From the NCBI GenBank assembly GCA_018715125.1, contig DVMF01000022.1, positions 1 to 39,060 on the forward strand: 39,060 bases of DNA, given 5' to 3'. Under the pieces are notes generated by a model. The model was not told the DNA's origin and did not search any database. It worked only from the letters and a program-made list of their open reading frames with translations. A program made the position numbers and the translations under genes. This stretch comes from Candidatus Coprousia avicola. Its GTDB lineage: Bacteria; Actinomycetota; Coriobacteriia; Coriobacteriales; Coriobacteriaceae. Shown here one piece after another: positions 1 through 8,824 of the stretch (the stretch's first letter is position 1; each line of letters begins with the position of its first letter).

Positions 1-510
<510 letters not shown>

Positions 511-710
511 GGCACCTTGTCGGTCGTTGGGCCTTGAGATTGCCTGCTCGTTTGATGCGCTGTCTCCGTGTGACGGTGGAGAAATGGTGGCACCCCGGTG
601 CGTAAACTGGCCCTTTGGGACCGTCTGCCGCAAGCACGGCGACCCCAGCCGCCGCATGTCCTATGATGGTATGACTAACGCGTTCTTGGCGGTCGAAGGG
701 GAGGGGAGCT

Positions 711-3149
711 ATGGCGTCGCAGCAAGAGGCTGCTCGGGCGTGGCGCACAGGCCGCGCCCGCATCTCTCCCGAGGCGGTCCATGCGCTTGATGCGTATTGG
801 CGCGCCGCAAACTACCTATCGGTTGGGCAGATCTATCTGCAGGCCAACCCGCTGCTCCGCCGGCCCCTGACGTTTGATGACGTCAAGCCGCGCCCGGTGG
901 GCCACTGGGGCACCATCCCCGGGCTCAACTTTATCTACGCGCACCTCAACCGGCTGATGGCGGACCACGCCCAGCGGGCGCTGGTGGTGATTGGCCCCGG
1001 CCACGGTGGTTCGGCAGGCGCGGTGAGCGCGCTGGTCGATGGCACATATGCCGAGCGCTATCCCCGCATCACCGATAACGAGGCGGGTATCACCGAGTTC
1101 ATGCGCGCCTACGCGGCGCCCGGCGGTATGCCCTCCAACTGCACCGCCGCCATTCCGGGGTCCATCCATACGGGCGGCGAGCTCGGTTACACCCTGAGCC
1201 ATGCCTTTGGCGCGGCGTTTGATAATCCCGACCAGCTTATCGTTCCCATTGTGGGCGACGGTGAGGCCGAGGAGGGTGCCATCGCCTCGGCATGGAGCAT
1301 GTCGCGCATCATGAATCCGGCGACGGACGGCATCGTGCTGCCCGTGGTGCACATGAACGGCTACAAGATCACCACGCCCTCGATGCTCGCGGCCGCTTCG
1401 GTTGGCGAGCGCGAGGCATACTTCCGCGGGCTCGGCTACGACCCGGTCACCTTTACCGTTGGTTTTGATGACGAGGATCCGCTCTCGTTCCATGCCCGCA
1501 TGGCGGAGCTCATGGAGGACGTCTACGAGCGCATCTGCGTCATCAAGGACGCCGCACGCGAGGCGGCGGGCGGTCTCATCACCGGCATCCCTGCCACATC
1601 GTACGCGCCTTCCTACCCCCTTATCATCTTCCAGTCGCCCAAGGGTTGGACCATGCCCGTGGCACCCGACGGCGCGCCGTTTGGAGATGCTGCAGCCATT
1701 CACGAGGTGCCCGTCCGCGTGGGCGCCGACCCCGAGCTCCTAGCGTGGCTCGAGGGCTGGCTGCGCTCGTACCATCCGGAGGAGCTGTTTGACGAGCGCG
1801 GTGCGCTGGTAGACGAGGTGCGCTCCGTTATGCCGACGGGCGCGCTGCGCCTCGGCGCCAACCCGATTGCCGATGGCGGGAGCGTGCGCACCGAGCTCGC
1901 ATTGCCCGATCCGACGGATTACGCCTACATCATTACCCCCTCGACGCGCGGCCAGCGCGCGGTGGGCCTCGCCGGCATCTGCGGCGCCTACACGCGCGAG
2001 GTCATGCGCGAGAATCCGGATAACTTCCGGCTGTTCAGCCCCGATGAGCTTTCCTCCAACCGGATGGACGCGTCGCTCGAGGTCACCGGCAAGCAATGGA
2101 ACGCGGGTGGCACCCTAGCCCTCGCCGAGCCGTCCGAGCTCGACCTCGTCCCCTCCGGCAAGGTGGTCGAGGTTCTCTCGGAGCATCAGTGCGAGGGTCT
2201 GCTCGAGGGGTACGTGCTCACCGGCCGCCATGGCATCTGGGCCACGTACGAGGCGTTTGCGCAGGTGGCGGGCTCCATGGTGGGACAGCACCTCAAATGG
2301 CTCTCCGAGTCTGCGGACACCGCGCCGTGGCGCGCGCCGCTCTCGAGCCTCAACATTCTGCTCACGAGCCACGTGTGGCGCCAGGACCACAACGGCTTCA
2401 GCCATCAGGATCCTGGATTTGCCGACCTACTCATCAACAAGGCGGGCCCGCGCGATATCGTGCGCGTCTACTACCCGGCGGACGCCAACATGATGCTCGC
2501 GGTCATGCGCCGCTGCTACGCCTCGACCGACCGTGTCAACGGTATCGTGGCGGGCAAGCACGAGAGCCCGGTCTTCCTGACGCTTGCAGAGGCGGAGGCC
2601 GAGCTCGCGCAAGGCGCCGCGATATGGGAATGGGCCTCCAACGTTGCTGCGGACGAGCGGCCGGACATCGTGGTGGCAAGCGCGGGCGATGTGGTCACCG
2701 TCGAGGCGCTCGCCGCCGCGCGCGCCATGGCGGACGAGGGTCTACGCGTGCGATTCGTCAACGTGGTCGACCTGCTGCGGCTCGCCATGCCGGGGGATGC
2801 GTTCCGGCCGCTTGCCGAGGATGCGTTTGAGGAGCTCTTCCCGCTCGGTGTTCCGGTGCTCTTCTGCTTCCACGGGTACGAGGGTCAGGTTCTGCGTCTC
2901 ATCGCGCGCCGCCCCGGTGCCGACCGATTCTGCGTGCGGGGTTTCCGCAATCAAGGTTCGACCACCACACCCTACGGCCTGCTGTACGCGAACGGCATGG
3001 ATCGCTTTGCTCTTACGGCTTTGGGGCTGCAGCAATGCGGCGCCGAGCGGTTCGCCGGCGTGTGCCAAGCGCTCGTGCAGACGCGTGAGGCGATGTGGGA
3101 TTACACGGTAGAACATGGGGTCGATCACCCGTCGCTCGGTCTCATGTAG
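711..3149 (+). CDS. xfp: Xylulose-5-phosphate/fructose-6-phosphate phosphoketolase
   Basis: This thiamine-diphosphate enzyme cleaves xylulose-5-phosphate or fructose-6-phosphate with phosphate to give acetyl phosphate plus an aldose phosphate; it is the key enzyme of the bifid shunt and phosphoketolase pathways. The 812 residues are full length for the family. Visible family signatures are GPGHGGSAGAV, PGSIHTGGELGYTLSHAFGA, the ThDP/Mg-binding VGDGEAEEGAIASAW followed by HMNGYKI, LTGRHGIWATYEAF and NGFSHQDPGFADLL. The start at 711 follows a GGGGAGGGGAG ribosome site. Whether the enzyme uses one or both substrates cannot be told from sequence. The gene converges on the EIIA gene; a GGACGG/CCGTCC stem at 3149-3173, without a T-run, is the only terminator-like structure seen between them. 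Confidence 0.97.
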   Translation: MASQQEAARAWRTGRARISPEAVHALDAYWRAANYLSVGQIYLQANPLLRRPLTFDDVKPRPVGHWGTIPGLNFIYAHLNRLMADHAQRALVVIGPGHGGSAGAVSALVDGTYAERYPRITDNEAGITEFMRAYAAPGGMPSNCTAAIPGSIHTGGELGYTLSHAFGAAFDNPDQLIVPIVGDGEAEEGAIASAWSMSRIMNPATDGIVLPVVHMNGYKITTPSMLAAASVGEREAYFRGLGYDPVTFTVGFDDEDPLSFHARMAELMEDVYERICVIKDAAREAAGGLITGIPATSYAPSYPLIIFQSPKGWTMPVAPDGAPFGDAAAIHEVPVRVGADPELLAWLEGWLRSYHPEELFDERGALVDEVRSVMPTGALRLGANPIADGGSVRTELALPDPTDYAYIITPSTRGQRAVGLAGICGAYTREVMRENPDNFRLFSPDELSSNRMDASLEVTGKQWNAGGTLALAEPSELDLVPSGKVVEVLSEHQCEGLLEGYVLTGRHGIWATYEAFAQVAGSMVGQHLKWLSESADTAPWRAPLSSLNILLTSHVWRQDHNGFSHQDPGFADLLINKAGPRDIVRVYYPADANMMLAVMRRCYASTDRVNGIVAGKHESPVFLTLAEAEAELAQGAAIWEWASNVAADERPDIVVASAGDVVTVEALAAARAMADEGLRVRFVNVVDLLRLAMPGDAFRPLAEDAFEELFPLGVPVLFCFHGYEGQVLRLIARRPGADRFCVRGFRNQGSTTTPYGLLYANGMDRFALTALGLQQCGAERFAGVCQALVQTREAMWDYTVEHGVDHPSLGLM

Positions 3150-3249
3150 GACGGTCGCGCGCCGGTGCCGTCCGATCTGCCGCATACGGGTGACACCCAA
3201 ATACAGCGCCAAGCCAGTGCTTCGCGAGCGTGCTCGCGGTTGAGAGGCG

Positions 3250-3708
3250 CTATCCGCGCAGAAGGGCGATGAGCTCCGCAGGTGAGGTTGCCGCGCGGAG
3301 GGCGTCGCCGGTGTGCTCGTCGGCAAAGACCTCCATCACGTGCTGAAGCGCGCCGATCTGATCTTCGGCGTGCGTGAAGCCGAGCGCCATCACAAGCTCC
3401 GCGTCGACGACGTCGCCTATGCCGCCCATGGGTTGAAACGGCACGGGCGCCGCCGGCCGCACCAGCGCGATAAAGGGTCTCACGATGTGCTCGGCATCGG
3501 CATGGGGGAGGGCGATGCCGCAGGAGGCGGTAGCTAGTCCCGTCGGGTAGACCTCCTCGCGCGCGGCAACGGCGTCGCGCCAGGTGGGGGCGACGAGCCC
3601 GCGCGCCTCCAGTTCGTCGGCGAGGCGCGAAAACAGCTCGCCGGGCGCAGGACAGGACCATCCCCAGAACGTGAGCGCGGGGTCGAAGAGCGTGGTGTCG
3701 AGCGCCAT
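3250..3708 (-). CDS. PTS EIIA component, galactitol/fructose type
   Basis: The 152-residue protein is a single-domain phosphotransferase EIIA of the fructose/mannitol superfamily. It would take a phosphoryl group from HPr on a histidine and pass it to an EIIB. The likely active site is His69 in GIALPHAD, and the following stretch with VPFQPMG resembles the galactitol EIIA branch. The ATG at 3708 is chosen because GGGAGGTAGT lies just before it; a TTG four codons upstream would place the start inside that ribosome site. No EIIB or EIIC of this class is next to it, so its partner is elsewhere or it is regulatory. Its sugar is unknown. Confidence 0.88.
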   Translation of the reverse strand: MALDTTLFDPALTFWGWSCPAPGELFSRLADELEARGLVAPTWRDAVAAREEVYPTGLATASCGIALPHADAEHIVRPFIALVRPAAPVPFQPMGGIGDVVDAELVMALGFTHAEDQIGALQHVMEVFADEHTGDALRAATSPAELIALLRG

Positions 3709-3934
3709 ACTACCTCCCAAGACAAGGTCGAGCCGGTGCCCGCGCCCGCACCTCGGGCGCTATGTGATGCACCTGTTAGGGGCATGGTAACAAAAGGCCG
3801 GTTATGCGAGAATAGCGCTTATCTGCACCTGTGCGCAGGCAGGGGCGCGAGCGCTTGTCGCAGGAGCCCTCACCTGCCCTCATCTATACCGAGACGCCGC
3901 CTGCACAGGGCGGCGGTCTGAGGGGAATGATCCC

Positions 3935-5416
3935 ATGGCTCTGTTCCACAAACATGACAAGGACGATGCGTCCTCTACGACACCCCAGAAATCCGGCACC
4001 ATGAAGCGCGCCGCCTCGAGCAAGCTCGCGGGCGGCAAGGCATCCGCCCCCGATGCCCGCGGCGCCGGCAAAAAGGATGCTGACAAGACGGCCGGCGCGG
4101 CGGGCCGCAAGACCGCGGGAGAGAAGGCGGACAAGGTCATCGCCCGCGCGGCGCGTCAGGCCAAGGAAGGCGCGCCCAGCAAGGCCGCGCGCCGCCGCGA
4201 GCACAAGGAGAAGCTCGGCAAGGCGGGAAAGTATGTCCTGGTCGCCATCGGCGTTGCGGCGATGCTGCTCTCCGTTACCGCCATGGCGTGCTCGGGCGTG
4301 CTCAACCAGGTGAGCTCCGGTGGTGAGCAGTATCACCTTACCGGTGGCGTAGCCGCCGAGGTCAAGGGCGTTAACATCACCGAGGATACGGTGACCCAGC
4401 AGATCATGAGCACACGCCAGAACGGTGGATACGACACCGATGCCGCATGGGCGACCTATCTCGACGGTCAGGGTCTCACGCCGGAGACGCTGCGCGAGCA
4501 GGTTATCGACAGCCTCGCTCGTCAGTATCTCCTCACGCAAGCGGTGAACGAGTACGAGATCACGGTTTCCGACGAGGAGATCGACGACGAGCTCGCCTCG
4601 CAGGCCGAGGCCTATGGGATGTCGGCCGATGAGTACGTCTCTCAGATGACGTCCATCGGCTACACCGAGGACACACTGCGCCAGTCGGTCGCGTCTTCGC
4701 TGGAACAGCAGAAACTCCGCGAGGAGGTGGCACCGCTCGAGGACCCCACCGACCAGGAGATCATCGACGACGTCAACAGCCGTCTCGACACGTTGAACGA
4801 CGCCCGTCGCTCGTCGCACATCCTCATCAAGGTCGACGCGGATGCCGATGAGGCCACGAAGGAAGAGGCGCGCCAGAAGCTCGAGGACCTGCGCGCCCAG
4901 ATTGAGGCGGGCGACATCTCGTTTGAGGACGCGGCGAAGGAGAACTCCGAGGACTCCTCCGCGTCGGACGGTGGCGATGTTGGCTGGGACAAGCTCACCA
5001 CCTTCGTGACGGCGTATCAGGATGCCCTTTCGGCGCTGCAGCCCGGCGAGATGAGCGGCGTGGTGGAGTCCGATTATGGCTACCACCTCATCCTCTGCAC
5101 GGAGCTCTTCCACGTTGATGGAGAGGTGACGTCGATCGACCAGATCCCCGAGGACCTGCGCACGCAGATTTCTGACAGCCTGGCGAGCTCGGCACAGTCG
5201 ACCGCGTACAGCGAGTGGCTCGACGGCTACGTTGAAGACGCGGGCGTGACCATCAACCCCATGCCCGAGGATGTTCCCTACAACGTGGATATGTCGCTCG
5301 CGGGTACGGAGGACACGAGCTCCGACAGCGGCGATGCGACCGCAGACGCCGCGACGAACGAGGACAGCGATGCCGCGGCAGAAGACGGCGCGGCGACGAG
5401 CGAGGAGACGGAGTAG
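3935..5416 (+). CDS. Membrane-anchored parvulin-type peptidyl-prolyl isomerase (PpiC/PrsA/SurA-like foldase)
   Basis: The 493-residue protein has a very basic Ala/Lys-rich cytoplasmic N-terminus (1-95), one membrane segment (about 100-118), a SurA/PrsA-like chaperone region (about 130-285), a parvulin domain (291-391, with RRSSHILIKV, SDGGDVGWDKL and YGYHLILCTEL), and an acidic Asp/Ala/Ser/Glu-rich tail from about 440. It should face the outside of the membrane and assist folding of secreted proteins. A cysteine at 119 just after the hydrophobic segment has a poor lipobox context, so an uncleaved anchor is more likely than a lipoprotein. The long basic head is unusual for PrsA. GAGGGGA precedes the ATG, and yqeY starts two bases after the stop. 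Confidence 0.9.
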   Translation: MALFHKHDKDDASSTTPQKSGTMKRAASSKLAGGKASAPDARGAGKKDADKTAGAAGRKTAGEKADKVIARAARQAKEGAPSKAARRREHKEKLGKAGKYVLVAIGVAAMLLSVTAMACSGVLNQVSSGGEQYHLTGGVAAEVKGVNITEDTVTQQIMSTRQNGGYDTDAAWATYLDGQGLTPETLREQVIDSLARQYLLTQAVNEYEITVSDEEIDDELASQAEAYGMSADEYVSQMTSIGYTEDTLRQSVASSLEQQKLREEVAPLEDPTDQEIIDDVNSRLDTLNDARRSSHILIKVDADADEATKEEARQKLEDLRAQIEAGDISFEDAAKENSEDSSASDGGDVGWDKLTTFVTAYQDALSALQPGEMSGVVESDYGYHLILCTELFHVDGEVTSIDQIPEDLRTQISDSLASSAQSTAYSEWLDGYVEDAGVTINPMPEDVPYNVDMSLAGTEDTSSDSGDATADAATNEDSDAAAEDGAATSEETE

Positions 5417-5418
5417 CG

Positions 5419-5862
5419 ATGACCAACGAAGAGCTGCACGAGGCCATGGTCGCGGCCATGAAGGCCAAGGACAAGACGCGTCTTTCCATCATCCGTCAGG
5501 TGATGGGCGAGGTGAAGAACGTCGAGGTGAACGAGCGCCGCGATGCTACGGAGGAGGACGTGACCAACATGATCCGTCGCCTCATCAAGCAGACGTCGGA
5601 GACGTTGGAGATGTCGGAGAAGGCGGGCAACAACCAGGAGCGCACCGATACGCTGCGCGAGCAGGTTGAGATTCTGGAGAGCCTGCTGCCGGCGCAGGTC
5701 TCGGGCGAGGAGCTGGTGGCGCTGGTGGAGAAGACCATCGCCGAGCTCGGTGCGACCACCAAGAAGGATATGGGCCGGGTGATGGGCGCCCTCAACCAGG
5801 CGACCGGCGGCAACCTGGACAAAGCTGCCGCAGCCAAGGAGGTTGGTTCGCGCCTGAGCTAG
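5419..5862 (+). CDS. yqeY: GatB/YqeY domain protein
   Basis: This 147-residue protein is a full-length YqeY, a small helical domain also found at the C-terminus of the amidotransferase subunit GatB, where it contacts tRNA. Family features are the N-terminal LHEAMVAAMKAKDKTRLSIIR, the central KQTSETLEMSEKAG, QVEILESLLPAQVS and the end KKDMGRVMGALNQ. Free-standing YqeY proteins have no firmly established function. The gene begins two bases after the parvulin stop codon, so the two are probably co-transcribed and translationally coupled. A strong terminator follows at 5904. Confidence 0.93.
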   Translation: MTNEELHEAMVAAMKAKDKTRLSIIRQVMGEVKNVEVNERRDATEEDVTNMIRRLIKQTSETLEMSEKAGNNQERTDTLREQVEILESLLPAQVSGEELVALVEKTIAELGATTKKDMGRVMGALNQATGGNLDKAAAAKEVGSRLS

Positions 5863-5903
5863 CAGATGGGGCTGCACATTCCCGCTTTGCTTGCGCGTTG
5901 TTG

Positions 5904-5936
5904 GGGCCGCCGCATGTTCGGCGGCCCTTTCTCTTT
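5904..5936 (+). terminator. Rho-independent terminator after yqeY
   Basis: A perfect 8-bp stem GGGCCGCC/GGCGGCCC (5904-5911 and 5920-5927) with an 8-base loop is followed by TTTCTCTTT. It ends the foldase-yqeY unit. Confidence 0.85.
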
Positions 5937-6039
5937 AGCGCGGGCGCATCGCGGTCGCGGCGCGCGCATTTCGCGAGGGGCCTCAGCTTCAGGGCATGGG
6001 GAGTTGGTAGAGCAAGAAGCACTCCATCATACTAAAGTG

Positions 6040-6067
6040 TTTACTTGCCTAATAATTAGGGTATGAT
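6040..6067 (+). promoter_or_regulatory. Sigma-70-type promoter of the amino acid ABC operon
   Basis: TTTACT (6040-6045), a 16-base spacer and TATGAT (6062-6067) lie in the only AT-rich patch of this intergenic region. Initiation near 6074 would give a leader of about 180 bases before the ATPase gene. Confidence 0.65.
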
Positions 6068-6073
6068 TAACGA

Positions 6074-6255
6074 ATCGCTGCGCCCCGTAAGGGGTGCTTT
6101 GATGACGGCTGTGAGTCAGGCGCGTTACCTGTGCGTTGCAGGTAGGGTATCTGGGGTATCGCAGCCGCTTTACTACTCTAGCATGAGTGGTGCGCCGCGC
6201 CACCTCGCGCGCACGCGCGCCTCGCGGCGAGCGCCTCAGATAGAAAGGATTGCAC
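6074..6255 (+). promoter_or_regulatory. Structured 5' leader of the amino acid ABC operon
   Basis: This 180-base untranslated stretch holds several stems. There is a hairpin at 6080-6097 (CCCC/GGGG plus three closing pairs) capped by a GTAA tetraloop. A closing stem CGGCTG/CAGCCG (6106-6111 with 6162-6167) encloses TACCTG/CAGGTA (6126-6131 with 6139-6144). GGGTATC occurs twice (from 6145 and from 6154) in the enclosed strand. GC-rich stems follow at about 6175-6240. I see no T-box motif and no T-run terminator, and I do not recognise a known riboswitch class. A regulatory role is inferred only from length and pairing. Confidence 0.4.
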
Positions 6256-6987
6256 ATGGCCGAGATGATCGAGATTCGTGGCCTTAACAAGTATTTCGGT
6301 GACCTCCACGTGCTGAAGGACATCGATCTTACCGTCAAGCGTGGCGAGAAGGTCGTCATCATCGGGCCGTCCGGCTCGGGCAAGTCGACCCTCATTCGGT
6401 GCGTCGACTTTTTGGAGGAGCCCACCACCGGTGAGGTGTACATCGACGGCAACCTCATGACCAAGAAGAATCACCTCGAGCTCACCCGCAAGTACAGCTC
6501 GATGGTGTTCCAGCAGTTCAACCTCTATCCCAACATGACGGTGCTCGGCAATCTTACGCTCGCCCCCATCAAGCTCCAGAAGAAGAGCAAGGAGGAGGCC
6601 ACCAAGACCGCCATGGCCGCCCTCGAGCGCGTCGGCCTGGCACAAAAGGCCGGCGAGTACCCGCAGAACCTCTCGGGCGGCCAGCAGCAGCGCGTCGCCA
6701 TCGCCCGCGCCATGTGCACCAAGCAGCCCATCATCCTCTTTGACGAGCCCACCTCGGCGCTCGACCCCGAGATGATTCAGGAAGTGCTCGACGTTATGAT
6801 CGAGCTCGCGCAGGACAACATCACCATGATCTGCGTGACGCACGAGATGAACTTCGCTCGCCAGGTGGCCGACCGCGTCATCTTTATGGACGACGGCCAG
6901 ATTCTGGAAGAGGGAACGCCCGAGCACTTCTTTACGAATCCGCAGAACCCGCGCTGCCAGGACTTCCTGAACAAGATCTTGCACTAG
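6256..6987 (+). CDS. Polar amino acid ABC transporter, ATP-binding protein (GlnQ/HisP family)
   Basis: The 243-residue cytoplasmic ATPase powers uptake through the two permeases encoded downstream. It has every expected motif: Walker [10 protein letters not shown] (37-45), Q-loop [10 protein letters not shown], signature LSGGQQQR, Walker [13 protein letters not shown] and the switch histidine in VTHEM. Its length and the [17 protein letters not shown] end are typical of the polar amino acid family. The ATG at 6256 is preferred over a TTG two codons earlier because AGAAAGGA sits at the right distance. It is the first gene of the operon, behind the promoter at 6040 and the structured leader. 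Substrate specificity cannot be read from the ATPase. Confidence 0.96.
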   Translation: MAEMIEIRGLNKYFGDLHVLKDIDLTVKRGEKVVIIGPSGSGKSTLIRCVDFLEEPTTGEVYIDGNLMTKKNHLELTRKYSSMVFQQFNLYPNMTVLGNLTLAPIKLQKKSKEEATKTAMAALERVGLAQKAGEYPQNLSGGQQQRVAIARAMCTKQPIILFDEPTSALDPEMIQEVLDVMIELAQDNITMICVTHEMNFARQVADRVIFMDDGQILEEGTPEHFFTNPQNPRCQDFLNKILH

Positions 6988-7003
6988 CGCGTCGTTTTGA
7001 AAG

Positions 7004-7027
7004 GCCCCGTCGGCACAAAGGCGGGGC
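7004..7027 (+). other. Intercistronic hairpin between ATPase and binding-protein genes
   Basis: GCCCCG (7004-7009) pairs with CGGGGC (7022-7027) across a 12-base loop; no T-run follows. It may stabilise or process the mRNA rather than end it. Confidence 0.4.
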
Positions 7028-7084
7028 GCCGGCGTCCGATTTCCCATCCGCCCCGGGCGCCTGTACCAAAGGGAGGTACCAGTT

Positions 7085-7951
7085 ATGTCTATGTCTCGTC
7101 GTCAGTTTGTGAAGGTCTTCGGTCTCTCGGCCGCCACGCTCGGCGCCCTCGGCGTCGCGGGCTGCTCGGACGGCAGCAGCGGTTCGGGCTCCTCTGCCGG
7201 CTCCGACGGCTCCAAGATCCAGACCATCAAGGACCGCGGTGTGCTCAACTGCGGCGTCAAGGCCGACGTTATCGGCTACGGCTATATGGACACGGCCACG
7301 CAGGAGTACGAGGGCCTCGAGATCGATCTCTGCTATCAGATCGCCGCTGCGGTGTTTGAGGTGAGCTACGAGGAGGCGCGCGAGCAGGATCTGTGCGCGT
7401 TCACCACCGTCACGCCCACCACGCGCGGCACGCTCATCGATTCCGGCCAGCTCGACATCGTCGCCGCAACCTATACCATCACGCCCGAGCGTGAGGAGGA
7501 TTGGGACTTCTCGACGCCGTACCGCACGGACTCCGTGGGCATCATGGTCAAGAAGGCCAACGGCTGGACGAGCATGGAGGATCTTGACGGTCAGACCATC
7601 GGCGTCTCGACCGGCTCCACCACCCAGCAGCTCGTGACCGAGATGATCGCGGACCAGGGCTTCTCCTGCACGCCCAACTTTGTGGAGTACCAGTCCTACC
7701 CCGAGATCAAGGACGCTCTCGACGCCGGCATGGTGCAGGCCTTCGCGATGGACCGCTCGACGCTCAACACCTATATGGACGACACGGTCGAGCTGCTCCA
7801 GCCCGAGGTTGAGTTTGGCACGCAGGACTACGGCGTGGCGACCGAGAAGGGCTGCGACCTCTCCAAGCTCGTCGACGACACGGTGAACGAGCTTCTCGAC
7901 AACGGTTGGATGGAAGAGGATATTCAGACTTGGCTCGGCGAGAGCGCGTAG
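7085..7951 (+). CDS. Amino acid ABC transporter, substrate-binding lipoprotein with Tat-type signal
   Basis: The 288-residue protein is a family 3 extracellular solute-binding protein that should capture a polar amino acid outside the membrane. Residues 4-10 read SRRQFVK, a full match to the twin-arginine SRRxFxK motif. A hydrophobic stretch and the lipobox GVAGC (Cys27) follow, so export by Tat and lipid anchoring are predicted. A Ser/Gly-rich linker leads into the binding domain, with family segments GVLNCGVKADVIGYGY, GLEIDLCYQIAAAVF and DIVAATYTITPEREEDWDFS. GGGAGG precedes the ATG at 7085; a second ATG two codons on is possible. The ligand is not certain. Confidence 0.94.
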   Translation: MSMSRRQFVKVFGLSAATLGALGVAGCSDGSSGSGSSAGSDGSKIQTIKDRGVLNCGVKADVIGYGYMDTATQEYEGLEIDLCYQIAAAVFEVSYEEAREQDLCAFTTVTPTTRGTLIDSGQLDIVAATYTITPEREEDWDFSTPYRTDSVGIMVKKANGWTSMEDLDGQTIGVSTGSTTQQLVTEMIADQGFSCTPNFVEYQSYPEIKDALDAGMVQAFAMDRSTLNTYMDDTVELLQPEVEFGTQDYGVATEKGCDLSKLVDDTVNELLDNGWMEEDIQTWLGESA

Positions 7952-7973
7952 TCTCTCGGCAGGTTATGAGGTT

Positions 7974-8010
7974 GCTGCGGGCGCCCTGGGCGGTGCCCGC
8001 AGCGGTTTTT
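7974..8010 (+). terminator. Terminator or attenuator inside the ABC operon
   Basis: A perfect 9-bp stem GCTGCGGGC/GCCCGCAGC (7974-7982 and 7995-8003) is followed by GG and five Ts. It lies between the binding-protein gene and the permease genes and should lower permease expression relative to the binding protein. Confidence 0.75.
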
Positions 8011-8074
8011 GTGTTGCGCGCGCTGATGGCAGGTGCCAGTGGCGCGCGGTGGGTTTGATAAGGGAAGGAGCGCC

Positions 8075-8821
8075 ATGCTAGAGAGCATCCTCGACCCCGG
8101 GCGCTGGGAAGTGACATTCGCCTCGATGGGGGCGTTTTGGGACGGCTTCTTCGTTACGCTGCAGGTCGTCGTGTGGGGCCTTATTCTGGCGCTGGTGCTC
8201 GGCACGGTGCTCGGCGTTTTCTCGACGACGCGCTCGCGCATCTTGCGCGCCATCAGCCGCGTGTACGTTGAGTTCTACCAGAACACGCCGCTGCCCGTGC
8301 AGGTTGTCTTCATGTACCTCATGGGTCCGCAGCTTCTGCAGCGCGTGCTCGGCACCCCCGCACCGGTGCCCATCCCCTCGGTGGTCCTCGGCTTTGTGGG
8401 CGTGGGTCTCTACCACGCGGCCTACGTGTCCGAGGTTATCCGTACCGGTATCGAGAGCGTGCCGCGCGGCCAGATGGAGGCGGCGCTCTCTCAGGGCTTC
8501 ACCCGTGTGCAGGCCTACATCTACATCATCCTGCCGCAGACGTTCAAGGTGATTCTGCCGCCGCTGTGCAACCAGGCGCTCAACCTCGTTAAGAACAGCT
8601 CGGTGCTCGCGCTGGTGGCGGGCGGCGACATCATGTACCGCTCCAACAGCTTCGTCGGCACCTATGGCTACCTGCAGGGTTACTTCATCGCCTGCGCCAT
8701 GTACTTTGTGATTTGCTTCCCGCTCGCGATGCTCGTCCAGTATCTGGAGAAGCGCTCCAAGCGCGCGCCCAAGCCCAAGAAGCTCAACATCACGCTCCCC
8801 GAGACCGCGAAGGAGGCATAA
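8075..8821 (+). CDS. Amino acid ABC transporter permease (HisM/GlnP family), first
   Basis: The 248-residue integral membrane protein has about five hydrophobic segments and the cytoplasmic coupling (EAA) loop MEAALSQGFTRVQAYIYIILPQ, which docks on the ATPase. The family-typical stretch RVYVEFYQNTPLPVQVVFMY is at about 60. The tail from about 225 is basic (KRSKRAPKPKK). The ATG at 8075 is chosen because AGGGAAGGAG precedes it, although the frame is open for 14 more codons upstream. The second permease starts three bases after the stop, so the two probably form a heterodimeric channel. Confidence 0.95.
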   Translation: MLESILDPGRWEVTFASMGAFWDGFFVTLQVVVWGLILALVLGTVLGVFSTTRSRILRAISRVYVEFYQNTPLPVQVVFMYLMGPQLLQRVLGTPAPVPIPSVVLGFVGVGLYHAAYVSEVIRTGIESVPRGQMEAALSQGFTRVQAYIYIILPQTFKVILPPLCNQALNLVKNSSVLALVAGGDIMYRSNSFVGTYGYLQGYFIACAMYFVICFPLAMLVQYLEKRSKRAPKPKKLNITLPETAKEA

Positions 8822-8824
8822 GGC

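Noticed and set aside
3213-3231. CGCGAGC/GCTCGCG palindrome between xfp and the EIIA gene as terminator
   Set aside because: The loop would be only two to four bases and there is no T-run on either strand.
6074-6255. T-box riboswitch before the amino acid ABC operon
   Set aside because: No T-box antiterminator sequence (AGGGTGGNACCGCG-like) and no terminator were found in the leader.
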